Source: Furcasterigmium furcatum
Lineage: Eukaryota > Ascomycota > Sordariomycetes > Glomerellales > Plectosphaerellaceae
Assembly (NCBI GenBank): GCA_001599815.1
Contig: BCIA01000003.1
Span: 2,046,001-2,110,000, forward strand
DNA: 64,000 bases
Direction of reading: 5' to 3'
Shown piece by piece: positions 1 through 10,980 of the stretch. Below the pieces are notes generated by a model, which was not told where the DNA came from, ran no database searches, and saw nothing but the letters and a program-made list of their open reading frames with translations. Both the position numbers and the translations under genes were made by a program. Every line of letters begins with the position of its first letter. Positions within the stretch are counted from its first letter, which is position 1.

Positions 1-289
1 GTCCCTCCCCCAAGTAGTCGATCCAGATGCCGCCCAAACGCCAATCCCGTGTTCTAGTATACATGCCCCTCGTCATGCTGATGCTGCAAGGAGAGAGAAT
101 CAGCTCTACCCGCCCCCCGTTCATGTGCTGGGTTATCGTCATCAAGCAGCGCCACCTCATGCCGTGTATGCGCCCAAAAATTGCAGCGAGACCAGCCGCC
201 ACCGCCGCTTATCCCCTATTCATTATGAGACGAGCAATGCAAGAATCAAATGCAAGATCAGTCCGCCAAAAGCACCTCCATGCATCTGT

Positions 290-1414
290 CTACCTCGCCA
301 TGCCCTCCTGCGTGATATGACTGATAGATGGGATCGCGCGCTCCTTCTCCGGAGAATGCGATATTGATGAGGACGACGTCTCCGGCGTGTCTGGCTGGCG
401 CGTCGGGACGGTTGCCGGCCCGGGCTGCGCATCATGCTGCGCGATCGGAGGCGTCGAAGCTAGCGACCGCAGCGGCCTTCCCCCGTCGATTTTCTGCTCA
501 TAAATCGTTAGAAACCAACTCGCTGACGGCCTGGCCTGACGCCTCAGTATCACTTGCCGGCTTCGCCTTCTCGGCCAAAGGTGGTCGGCCTCGTTTCTTA
601 GCCGGTTTTGGCGTGTCCAGGGAACCCGGTGTTTCCACCACCGGGGAAGCAACGGCGGAAGGGCTGCCTAGCCGCGGAATCTCTTCACCTCGTTCTAGTA
701 TCGGCGTTCGAGGAGCCAGCGGAGAGAATGTCTGTGGTAGCACGGGCCGGAACTGCCTCGACTGGTCGGCTCTCGAGGGCCTACCTCGCCTGCGAGTCCC
801 AGGGGGAAGCCGTGTCGAAGCCGGAGTGGGCGGGCCCGTTGGAGTAGCTGCTCCGGCGTGGCCCAGGGCGGGCGGTTTTGGTTGGATATTGACGTGTTGC
901 GTATCCAGTCTCGGCAAAGGAAGAAGTGTCGTCGACGCGGATACTGGGTGATGAGGATGAATCGGTGCCATCGGCCCTGGAAACAACGGCTGCCCTGGGG
1001 TATGTGCTGAATCTGCTGCGGCTAGTCGTTTTGGCGTCTGCTCTGGGGGGCTGCCGAATGCTTTTCGCTTGAGACTTGGACGCGTCACGGTCGTTTCTAA
1101 CATGTTGTCGGCGGCTTCGAAACATTGATTCAGGGTCCGTCCTACGCCACGGAAGTTAGCTGGATGCGGAATCCGGGTATCTCGAACGGATTGGACGAAC
1201 CACCAGGGACTTGCATGGCATGCCAGTCGGGGTCGATGGTGTTGGACCGGACGAAATCGACCAAGACATCAAGCTTTAGTCTGCTCTGCTTGATCATCTC
1301 CGAGAGGACAAACCTCTGTTGCCCCGCGTTAGTACGTTGCTGCCACCCGCCAGGTTGCAAAGACCCGCGTCGTAGGCGCCTTACCTTTTCCTCTTCTGTG
1401 AAGGAGGACCCCAT
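290..1414 (-). CDS. AT-hook DNA-binding protein with N-terminal Myb/SANT-like segment
   Basis: Four exons are proposed: 1414-1385, 1315-1204, 1141-558 and 493-290, giving about 309 aa. The first two introns are clean: 1384-1316 (GTAAGG..CTAAC..CAG) and 1203-1142 (GTGGTT..CTAAC..TAG). The N-terminus (FTEEEKRFVLSEMIKQSRL, then a Trp and a GRTLNQC motif) looks like a Myb/SANT-like helical segment. Further on are two AT-hook cores, RRGRPSR and KKRGRPP, set in a Pro/Ser-rich disordered body, which suggests a nuclear, AT-rich-DNA-binding chromatin or transcription protein. The third intron (557-494) keeps the frame only if a GC donor (GCAAGT) is used. Without it translation would stop at 498 after SELVSNDL. 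The region downstream of that point still reads as a Ser/Pro-rich protein ending QEGMAR, which favours the spliced form. No target or pathway can be named. Confidence 0.68.
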
Positions 1415-4400
1415 GTTTGCTGTTCAGGCCGCTGGACTGTCTGGCTTGCAGAAATCAAAGGGCATGCTCAGGGGCAACGGGCGACGAGCATCTGAAGCAC
1501 CAGGTGCCATGGACCGCTTGACTACCTTCCTGGGCTGCTGGAAGTGGAATATCATCGACGTGTGCAAGTAGACGTCCGGCGCAAGGAGGGTCGAGAAGGG
1601 AAAGGGGTCGATCTGACGCTGGAAAGAAGGAGGGGCTGATCAAGTCGAGGCAACCCATGCGCTGGAGCCTGGGGGCGCAGACTGGACGAGAGGAGGAGTT
1701 GACCAATTTAGCAGGCAAGTCGGGAGTCGCAGGACCGACTCTGGCTTGCTGCTTCTTTATGATCAACGGCAGGCCTGCTCGTCGCGGGGACCAGGTGGCT
1801 GGGATGTGTTTGGAGAGACGTCTGGCGGAGGAAGCGCGCTACGGACGCCGGCGCAGGCGCGCGTCTTGGAGGTCGAGCGAGTACCACCTGAGCGATTGAC
1901 GATGCGCCGAGTTCCAGAGGAGGGGGGATCGGGATTACAGGTGACACGGACCAGAGAGATGGGCCGCTGTTTCGCTTGGCCCGGGACGTTGGGGGGCTCA
2001 GTTGAAGCGAGCGAGGCTCGAAGGTCGAGGTGAACCTGGTCGGTACTGGGGTCCTTGTTTAGTTTCGTTTAAAGGGGGAGAGCGTGCGGCGTGGATGCGC
2101 CTGGGGTCGGGTCTTGGGATCGGTGCCAGGACAGGCTCTGGGCTAAATTAGGATGACCACTTATTCCGGCGACGGCGCGCGGCTCCCTGCAGCATCGGCA
2201 GCTGCTTGCTGTCGTCGATAATCGAAGAGAGCACAAGCGGTTCGCCAGGTTTGCTTCTCTTGCGAAAATCTGGGGGGACTGCCGAGCGGCGGCGGCGGAG
2301 GCGGCACCTTTCCGGGGGAGAGAGTGTGGTCTGCGTGATGACGCAGGGGGGGAAGCCGGAGTTGGATGCCTCCTTGGACTGCTCCGGTGCTGCTCTGCTA
2401 TCGTCTGATCCGGGGTCGGTCCTGGCGTGCTGGGTGCTGCGGAAAAGGGAGGCGATGTCTTCCCAGTTCTCGAAGAGTGTGTGTGCGCCGCCTCCCTGTC
2501 GCTGGTCAGATGAGGAGGGAGAAACCCGATAAGCTGGGCTGGCTATACGAGTTTAGAGGCCACAGATCTGTATGTCTTCAATCAGTCTGTTTAGCCCAGC
2601 CAGAAGAGTGTGAGAGTGAGGTGAGAGTGGAAGCGGATGCATGCTGCAAGGCCGGAGCTGCATCAGGCGCATGCAGACAAAATGAGATCAACGCTCGGCA
2701 CCACCACGCCCCCAAAAGCGTGGGAAGGCGCCGCCCACTTTCGGCCCGCAGAGGGCCATCTTCCTTCACCCATTCCCATCCGTCCATGGATGTAAAACGG
2801 CGGCGGGAAGTCGCATCCGAGGGTAATTGGTAAGGTAAGGCTCGGGTGTTTTGCTCTCACCTTCCCATCTGATCTGATCTGATCTTGAACCTTTTCACCT
2901 TCACTTCTGCGCCTAATCTTCTTCGCAAGTCAAGCCGACTGATGACTGCACCGAAGAGAGAAAAAGCAAGGGTCGCTCGCGAGACACGACCGACGGACGA
3001 TGCCCGCCCTCCAACTCAATCACCCTCTTCTCAAAAACGCAGCTTCGTGCTGTCATCAACATGACTCGCCCATTCACGCTGATGAATGACTTGCGCCGTC
3101 CTCGAGGACATCGAGGCCAATGGCGTGCATCAGCAAGACGAGGCAGAACATGCACGTCTCCGGCCCCTCTCCCGCATCTCGCAGCGCAGAGCCGGAATCA
3201 GCCAGTCGACGCGAAGCCTGCCGCCGAGAGTGTCCACTGACGGACTGCCAGTCTTTGTGCATTGCGCGAGACAGCAAGCACATCGATCTGGTTGGGAGGC
3301 CTTCCTGCAGCTGCAGGTTCCCATCATGGCTGGGGTGACGGCCAATCCGGCAGAACCTCTCGACCGCCTGACTGGCCTAGTCTCACACTGGCAGACCGTT
3401 GTTGCAGGCGCGATAGTCATCCGTCTGCTCACATGCTCCGGCATGCAGCTCGCATCTTCTGGCGATCGGGGATCAAGGGTCGAGTCGTCCCATGTTCTCA
3501 ACCGGCGCCGCCATGTCGCCCAAGTTGGGTTCCAACGTTACCTTGGTCGTGTGGTGGCCCAACGCCAGCCCCAAATGCGGAGAACAACGGGCGAGAAGGG
3601 GACGCTTCCCTGCTTCTGCTCCTCGACAGCCATCGTCGTCGTCGTCGTATCCCACCTCGTTGTACCACAGGACCGACCGCTCGCGGCGACATTTCTTTCT
3701 CGCAAGTCGTTTTCGGGGTACGGCCACACCGCCCCGGCTTTCGAAATAAAGTTGTCGTCCATCAAATCCGAGATCAGCGTCGCCTGCTAGTGCCCGAGCA
3801 GCAATGCCTGTCAGAAGCCATCTCGACCGTCTCATTGGCTGGCCACGGCTGCTTCGCTGGCGGTCAAGACCTGGTGGCCCAGGAGCAGGAAAATCACTGG
3901 CCTCCAGGGTCGCCAATCATCGTCCGAAAGAGGTCCTTCGCAGCACGGGGCACGAGTTCGTCACATATGACGGGTGAGCCGCAACTCGTCCAGAAGGTGG
4001 CCCCCGCATGAGGATGTGTGGGCGTCGGTCCTGCTGCTCGGGGACCGGCCGGAAAGATGGGTCGTTGTCGAAACGTCGATGCAGGAGCAAGGCTGCAACG
4101 CGGTTTTCCGATGGAGAGGAGATGCTGCAAGCTCGGGAGATGGACATGCTTTCTGAAGATCAACGGTTCACCGCGGCCAGCAAGCTTCCTTTATATTCAG
4201 CGCGCTTCTCCTCGTCGGGCAATTCAGCCGGGTTGGGAGCAGCTCTGCTCCATGCACAATGAGTTGGCAGCCTGTCGCCGGACCCACCGGTGTACAACTG
4301 CTCGTTTTCAATGGCTCGACACCAATGGGCGGGTTCTATCTGACGATGCTTAGCTGCTTCTTGTGCGTTGGCATGCCCTGTTTCCATTTCTGACCCTCTG

Positions 4401-5677
4401 CTAGGATCGCCCTAAGCCGCCACCATCTGCGTCATGCCCCTGCCAGCGCACCTACACACACGTTATCGTGTGTGCAACAGCGGACTCTCCGCTGGTGAAT
4501 AGCGGGCACATCATTGGGGCGTGGCAGATGCCCTCGTGTTGTGAGATGGAGCGAGCTCCAGGAACATTTCCACTGCGCTCGCCTTCTCGCAGACAGGCCA
4601 TGTGTATCCCTCACAGGGGCCCTATTTGCGCTCTGCAAATAGACTGAGGTGAGCCAGGATAAGCAGAGAAGGATATATCTGGGTCAAGCAAGGTACCTAT
4701 CCTGTTTCCTGTGCGTGGAGTGGGCTTCGAAAAGTCGGTGAGCCGGGTCTTTGGGCATCAAAGGCAGGGACCCTAATCCGTCTCTCGAAGGGCCCTGGCA
4801 TAGTTCCTCGGGTATCTTGAGGGCATTCCCGAGGCGTTGTTGGCTCTGAAAGACCCCTATGAGACATGTTGAGAGTCAATATCTCGCTCCTTTCTCCATC
4901 ACATTGCTATTTCCGGACACGGCACTCGCACGTTGCAACCACGGTGAAATCATGGCTGTTGAGGTCGGAGCCGAATGTCCTGGGAAGGGGAGGATGTCTG
5001 CAGAGGACACATCTTGGGATAGTTGACATGCAGGAAAGATGCCACTAATGTCTGCTGTCAAGTAGGTGCTTCCATGGGTTGGGATGAACAGGCCGTGGAA
5101 CCCGTCCAACGTCCAACGGAATCAAGGGTCGCGATGCGCCCGGCGAATGTATTATCCGGGGTGCTTCAGGGCTGGATGTCGCAGGGGCCGGGCGTGCTCT
5201 TCCGGGGGCCGAAAGGACGGAGATGGCGGGCGGGCAACCCCAGCTTCAGGCGGAGGTTCCACTGTTCCAGCGAGGACCTCCCTCTGAAATAAGTGGGCCG
5301 CTCGCGCGGCGCGCCTCTCGTTCAGGTGAGATTTGATCGAATCGGAGTTTTGAGCAGCCAATTGCGAAAAGGTCGAGGTCAACTTCGATACGCTTTTGCA
5401 TCTGATCCTTGGTCCCCTAACCTTCTCTCCCTCCTCTCGCCTCTTCGACCTCCGACTGTTGCGATCCGACTCTCGTCGCAATCGCGTGACTTCCCGCCTA
5501 CAGTTTGGTCCAAAGCTGCGTGCGTCGCGCTCCTTCCTGTTTCTGTAGGGGGACAAAATCGCCAACGGCGCAACTGCACTTTCCAACCTGTGGAAGCCCT
5601 GACGTTCCGGTTGGCGCGCCGCTGCGAATAGGTTCACATCACGCCCTCTCCCTCCGCGCCCATACACACGCACGACA

Positions 5678-5686
5678 ATGCCGTGA
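5678..5686 (+). promoter_or_regulatory. uORF 1 in the putative SET2 leader
   Basis: ATG CCG TGA, a two-codon upstream reading frame in the pyrimidine-rich stretch ahead of SET2. It matters only if the transcript starts upstream of here, which cannot be told from the sequence. Confidence 0.3.
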
Positions 5687-5868
5687 GCTCCAGGCCCTCG
5701 CCCCATTCAACCGCCGACGAACCCTCTCTCAATCGCTCGAATTTCAACCAAAGCCCCCGCCACCTTGCGATTCCACCCCATCTCCCACTCTTCCTCCCGA
5801 CCAATCCAACCTTCCGCGACGACAACGAGCTTCCCCCCGTCTCGAGACCCGATCGATCTCCTCCTTGC

Positions 5869-5889
5869 ATGCCGAATTTGCCTGCCTAG
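5869..5889 (+). promoter_or_regulatory. uORF 2 in the putative SET2 leader
   Basis: A six-codon upstream reading frame (ATG CCG AAT TTG CCT GCC TAG) about 190 nt before the SET2 start. Confidence 0.35.
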
Positions 5890-6050
5890 AAGATATCCCT
5901 CTCTGACAATCTTTGCCCCTATTCTTTCCTCCTGACCCTCCCCGCCGTCCCGTCGAGCCAGCCGGCTCATCGTCATCCCAACTCCGACGACGATCCATCC
6001 GCCCTCCGATCCGAGACGCCATCCCTCCCTGCACATTCTTCTAGCATACT

Positions 6051-6062
6051 ATGAACCGCTGA
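6051..6062 (+). promoter_or_regulatory. uORF 3, minimal, 12 nt before the SET2 start
   Basis: ATG AAC CGC TGA ends only 12 nt upstream of the SET2 ATG at 6075. Such minimal uORFs so near a start commonly lower or tune initiation. This one is almost certainly inside the transcript because of its position. Confidence 0.5.
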
Positions 6063-6074
6063 CCTGCTCGAAAA

Positions 6075-9047
6075 ATGGACGGCTCGAACAACGACGGCGT
6101 CAACGCCGCCAACGGTGGCGATCGCGTGAGGAGCGACTCCCGCACTCCCGCTCGAAGCACCTCGCGTCACGACAAGACCAGTCCCAGAAGTCGCAACTCG
6201 TCTCCCAAGAAGGAGCCCCGTTCCCGCAGCCGGACGCCTGCCCCCAAGTCACGCGACTCGAGCCGAAATGGCCGCTCTCCCGTCAAGAAGGCGTCTCAGA
6301 GCCCCCGGAACTCTCCATCAAAGATCAAATCTCGCAGCAACAGCGTCTCTAGCTCCGACGGTGTGCGCCCCAAATTGTCCCGGCAAGCCTCCCAAAAGGC
6401 TGCCAAACGCAAGGTTCAGATGTACAACGACCTGCCAGATGCCACGGAAGAATCCTGCCGCACCTTCCAAGTCATCCCCGACTGTCTCTACGGCTCGAAG
6501 CACATGGGCTCAACCGACACCGATGCTCTTGACTGTGACTGTACCGAGGAGTGGCGTATGTCTCCCTCTCAACCCTCATGCCCCTTGTTGCTCCGATGAT
6601 ACTGACGTTCTGGCTTCTCCAGGCAATGGCCAAAACCACTCATGTGGCGAAGACTCGGACTGCATCAACCGTGCCACCAAGATGGAATGTCTTGCTGATG
6701 CCGGCAACTGCAGCAGTGGCTGCCAGAACCAGCGCTTCCAGCGCAAGCAGTTTGCTGATGTCTCCGTCATCCACGCCGACAAGAAGGGCTTCGGACTGCG
6801 GGCCAACACGGAGCTGCACGCCAATGACTTCATTTTCGAGTACATCGGAGAGGTCATCAACGAGCCCACCTTCCGCCGCCGAATGGTCCAGTACGATGAG
6901 GAAGGCATCAAGCACTTCTACTTCATGTCACTCACCAAACATGAGTTTGTTGACGCCACCAAGAAGGGCAACCTCGGTCGTTTCTGCAACCACTCTTGCA
7001 ACCCCAACTGCTATGTCGACAAGTGGGTGGTTGGTGACAAGCTGCGCATGGGCATATTCGCCGCCAGGACGATTCTCCCCGGCGAAGAACTTGTCTTCAA
7101 CTACAATGTCGATCGCTATGGCGCCGATCCCCAGCCCTGCTACTGCGGTGAACCCAACTGCGTCGGCTTCATCGGCGGCAAGACGCAGACAGAGCGCGGC
7201 ACCAAGCTTTCTCTTGCCACGGTCGAAGCTCTCGGTATCGACGACGGCGCCGACTGGGACACCGCAGTTGCCAAGAAGCCTCGCAAGAAGAAGCCTGAGG
7301 AGGATGACGAGGAGTACGTCAGCCGCCTCGAGGCTCGCGGCCTGGACGAGGATGGTGCCCGCAAGGTCATGGCCCAGCTCATGCAGTGCAAGGAGAAGTG
7401 GATTGCAGTTAAGTTGCTGCAGAGAATCCAGCGCTGCAATGAGCAGACCGTCATCACGTCCGTCATGCGAATGCACGGCTACCAGATCCTCAAGACGGCC
7501 CTCAATACCTTCCTCGACGATAACAACGTCGTGCTTCAGGTGCTGAGCATCCTCGACAGATTCCCTCGGGTGACTCGGAACAAGATCCAGGATTCCAAGA
7601 TCGAGGCCACTATCGAGCAGCTCGCCAGCCGGGAGGGCCACGAAGATGTGTCGGCCGAGTCCAAGCGCCTGTTGGAGGAATGGGGCAAGCTTCCCGTCGG
7701 CTATCGCATCGCCCGTCGCAAGGTCGACCCGAATGCGCCTGCCGCGACCAACTCGTTCGAGGAACGTCGCAACATCGACCGCCAGGAGCCCAAGGGCAAG
7801 GCTGATATCGTTCTTACTGGCGACGTGCCCAAGGGCCCGAAGAGCAGCATTCCCCAGCGGAACAATGCTTTCCATGGTGGTGGTGGTCATCGCCACGGCT
7901 TCCACAAGAAGCGCTTCGAGGCTCCCCTTCCCCAGGGCTGGTTCTCGGCTACTGACGAGCGTGGCAACCTCTATTTCTACACCAAGGAAGGTCTCACAAA
8001 GTGGGATCGCCCAACCGAGCCGGCGCCTGTGACACCCAAGATCTCAGATCTTGCAAAGCAACGCACCCAGATGCTCCAGAATATTATCCAACAAGTTACC
8101 AAGGAGCAAACTCAACAGCAACAGCAGCAGCAGACGCCAAATTCGTCAGCCACCCCGCAGCCCACCGAAACCACCCCGGCCAGAGAATCGAGGAAAGAGT
8201 GGCGCAATCTGCCCATCGAGAAGCAGATGAAGATCTTCGAGAACACAGTAAGCCTTTCTGGAACATTTTGTCCAGATCAAGACTGACAGGAATCTAGATC
8301 CACAAGCACATCAAGGCTGTTGTGGATAAGTACAGAACCAAGTTCACCAAGGATTCTTTGAAGAAGTACTTCAAGGAGATCAGCAAGATGATCGTCTCCT
8401 ATGAGTACAAGCAGAACAGGGTAACGGATCCTACCGAGGATGTCCACCGGGACAAGGCCAGGTCCATCAAAATGAAGGTCAAGGAGTATCTTGACAAAGC
8501 CCTCTACAAGGAGCGGAAGGCCGCCCGTCAGGCAGGCCAGAAGACCCCGGGAGACGCCAATGGAGCTGCTGAGGCCTCGACACCTGCCGAAGGCGCCGAC
8601 GCTGATGATGTGGTCATGTCCGATGTTGAGACCGGCTCAACAAGCAGCCAGGAGCGCAAGAGGAAGCGCGAGAATGCGGGCGATGATGTCGATTCGCTGA
8701 TGCGAGAAGCTTCGGAAACTCCTTCTGCCAAGCGATTCAAGGAGGACGAGGGAGAACTCGCACCGCCGCCTCCGCCACCCCCTCCGCCCGAGTCCGGCAT
8801 CCAGATTGCGGAAACGGAAGCCCTCGCATCCCAGCAAGCCGACTTGCTGGAGCAGGAGAAGGCGCTGATGCGGGAGAACGAGGAGGCCGAGCGCCTTGAA
8901 GCAGTCGCCCGCCACTGCACCAACAAAGGCGAGGCAAGCTTGGGTGAGGAACGCGTCGACATGAATGGTCATGCTGTCAATGGCGAAGCCATCGTGTCTG
9001 GTCAAATCTGTTCCAACGAGGATGGCGATCGGCACATGACAGGCTAA
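6075..9047 (+). CDS. set2: Histone H3 lysine-36 methyltransferase Set2
   Basis: Three exons (6075-6555, 6623-8247, 8298-9047) give 951 aa. The N-terminus is an Arg/Ser/Pro-rich tail. It is followed by a Cys-rich AWS region (from about residue 150, DCDCTEEW to CSSGCQNQRF, spanning intron 1), a SET domain (about 195-320, with GFGLRAN, the RFCNHSCNPNC box and the ELVFNYN motif) and a post-SET CYCGEPNCVGFIGG. A conserved middle helical region follows, then a WW domain (about 594-625, LPQGWFSATDERGNLYFY) and, in the last exon, the SRI domain (about 703-790) that binds the phosphorylated RNA polymerase II CTD. This domain order is diagnostic of Set2, the cotranscriptional H3K36 methylase. A poly-Gln run follows the WW domain and a poly-Pro run sits in the acidic C-terminal tail. 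Intron 1 is 67 nt and intron 2 is 50 nt. Three small uORFs precede the start. Confidence 0.97.
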
Positions 9048-9840
9048 GGAGGCCCTGTGACCGTTTGCTGTTACGAGAGGCAGGACGATTTGGCTCAACA
9101 AGTCCCGCGTGACTCTTCTTTCGAACCCTCCTTCGGCCAGATTTGCGAGCAATATCTGGCTGAGAGCCAGACATGTGTGTCACACCTCGAATGGAGTGTG
9201 CCCAAGAAGGAAGAACACGCTACTTCTGTCTGAAGAAATGACAGAGTGTATTTATACCATCTTTCGGTTCCCGTTTTTCGACCTTTCGTGGACAAAAGGG
9301 CCCATTTCAGGCGTTTGGCTCAGGTCTTGATTTCATATGGACACGGCTTTCGCTATCAAAAAGGGGATGGACGTCCTGTGTCGTTATAGTTATTTTTCTT
9401 TCCCGATGTATATTCCAGCAGCAAGGGAGACGAAAGCAATCAAGCAGCGTGGTAGAGCAGGGCGAAGAAGGCGAAGGCGGATGTCTGCAGCCCAAGAAGG
9501 GCATGGAGGTTAGGAAAACGGCGTTCTACGGCAATCGAAGTCCCAGAGTCGGCTTCAGGACAAGACATACCCCGAGCCGAATTGACGTGTTTTTTCGACG
9601 TCGATTGGTTCTTTTCTTTTTTGCCTCTGTATACAATGTACTTAGAATACCCAAGCGATGAATTGGAGCCGACGAGCTCAGAAATGATTGACAAGCAAGC
9701 AATGCACACACAATTGGAGGTCCCTGTGGTTTGATGTGAGGTAGCGCCGTGAGGCTTCATATTCGATGTATCTAAGCAGGATGGTATCTCTATGCGACCA
9801 GGGAACAAGCTCATCATGTCTGCGAATTCATGCATGCCCG
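9048..9840. other. Convergent 3' intergenic region
   Basis: About 0.8 kb between the 3' ends of SET2 and the BMT5-like gene. It is somewhat AT-richer, as expected for 3' UTRs. No gene, repeat or RNA was recognised. Confidence 0.6.
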
Positions 9841-10980
9841 CTACTCCGAGTCCGAATCAGAATCCGGCCTCTTCTTCTTGGTCTTCTTCCCAGCGGCTAC
9901 GCCGATGTCCTCCTTGCGTTTGAATACGTAACTCCGGGCCGGGCGGTCCTCGCCCTTCCACGCCGTCTTGCTCTCCTCGCCTCCGGCCTTGACCACGCCC
10001 AGGGTCCGCGCGTGGTGGTAGCCCGGGTAGCTGCCCCATGGGAACCGGAAGCTATGGTCGACGGCGAGGCCGGCGTGGCGGGCGAGGTCGCGGACGTTCC
10101 AGAGGGTGTAGGGCTCTCCCTCGAAGAGGGTGACGATGATGGAGGCGTCGGGGTCTGGGCGGAGGGAGGGGAGGGCGCGCTTGAAGAACGCAACGAGGAG
10201 GGACTGGTTGTGTCGGACTTGACGGTTGATATCGGTCGACTTGCCGCCGACGTGGGGGAAGTTGAAGATTATGCGGTGGAAGATGCCGGTTCGGGGAGGA
10301 GGGAGCTTCACGGGGTGCGAGGAGCGAACGGGCTTGGTGAGGAATTGCTTGAGGGTCGTGGCGTCTGTGGAGTAGAGGATGCGGTTGCGATTTTCTAATG
10401 CCATGTTGTGGCCATCGTAGTCGTCGGCGGCGGTGGCTTCGAGGTCTGAGGACGGCTTGTCGTCTTCGTCCGGGGTGGAAGGCTCGTGTTCTGAGCCTTC
10501 TTCGTCATCGTCGTCGCCCGAACCAGCCTCCCCGCCCGCCGGCTCGTCTTCGCCATGCTGCTCGGCACTGTCACCATGCCGGGCACCCTTTCCCGCAAAT
10601 TTCTGCGGGTGCAGGATCTTCTGGATGTTCTCCCCGGCCTGGGGGTACTTCTCCAGCAGCTCCGCCTCGTTCTTCTCGAGCACGGTGGCCGTCAGATTCC
10701 TGCACCCGTAGCGGACCGCCAGGCTCGCGGCGTAGCTGAGGTCGCCCTCGCCGATAAGGAGGATGTTCTCGTCGGCCGCGAAGGGGATCACGGGCTCTTG
10801 GTTGCTGTGGTACTGCTTGTGCGCCTTGCCCTGGGCGGCGGCATTGCCTTTCGGCTGCGCGCCCTTGGGCTGCTTCTGCCTCTGCGCCGCCGCGGACGCA
10901 TTGGGCTTCTGCTTCTTGTTCCGGGCGCCGGCGCCGGGGGCATCGGGGAAGCGGGTGCCGATCTTGCGCTTCTTGGCCAT
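9841..10980 (-). CDS. BMT5: 25S rRNA (uridine-N3)-methyltransferase, BMT5-like
   Basis: Single exon, 379 aa from the ATG at 10980. The open frame extends further upstream, but that stretch is low-complexity and the MAKKRKIGTRFPDAP start fits the family. The lysine-rich N-terminus (nucleolar-type) is followed by a Rossmann-like SAM-binding segment, ILLIGEGDLSYAASLA. Next comes ATVLEKN, then the family-typical FNFPHVGGKSTDINRQ and an FPWGSYPGYHHARTLG block near the end. An acidic insertion (about residues 160-195, Glu/Asp/Ser-rich) and an SDSDSE tail are present. BMT5-type enzymes (DUF2431) methylate a single uridine of the large-subunit rRNA in the nucleolus. The gene is convergent with SET2. 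There are no introns and no damage. Confidence 0.9.
   Translation of the reverse strand: MAKKRKIGTRFPDAPGAGARNKKQKPNASAAAQRQKQPKGAQPKGNAAAQGKAHKQYHSNQEPVIPFAADENILLIGEGDLSYAASLAVRYGCRNLTATVLEKNEAELLEKYPQAGENIQKILHPQKFAGKGARHGDSAEQHGEDEPAGGEAGSGDDDDEEGSEHEPSTPDEDDKPSSDLEATAADDYDGHNMALENRNRILYSTDATTLKQFLTKPVRSSHPVKLPPPRTGIFHRIIFNFPHVGGKSTDINRQVRHNQSLLVAFFKRALPSLRPDPDASIIVTLFEGEPYTLWNVRDLARHAGLAVDHSFRFPWGSYPGYHHARTLGVVKAGGEESKTAWKGEDRPARSYVFKRKEDIGVAAGKKTKKKRPDSDSDSE

Larger units (their letters stand above)
1415..6074. other. Long gene-free divergent intergenic region
   Basis: This is 4.66 kb between the divergent AT-hook gene and SET2. Open frames of up to about 250 codons exist on both strands, for example 3262-4011 (+) and 3473-3916 (-). 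None shows a recognisable domain, plausible composition or fungal splice pattern. A pyrimidine-rich stretch from about 5640 to 6050 looks like the promoter and leader of SET2. A small GATCT iteration lies near 2870-2885 and a GTC-triplet run near 3633-3650. An undetected lncRNA or poorly conserved small gene cannot be excluded. Confidence 0.5.

Noticed and set aside
3262..4011. 249-codon plus-strand frame in the SET2 upstream gap
   Set aside because: Composition is not protein-like (mixed Arg/Ser/Pro with no hydrophobic core), overlapping frames of similar length occur on both strands, and no motif or splice support is seen.
6928..7905. 325-codon minus-strand frame
   Set aside because: Antisense to the SET and middle region of Set2. 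No domain of its own.
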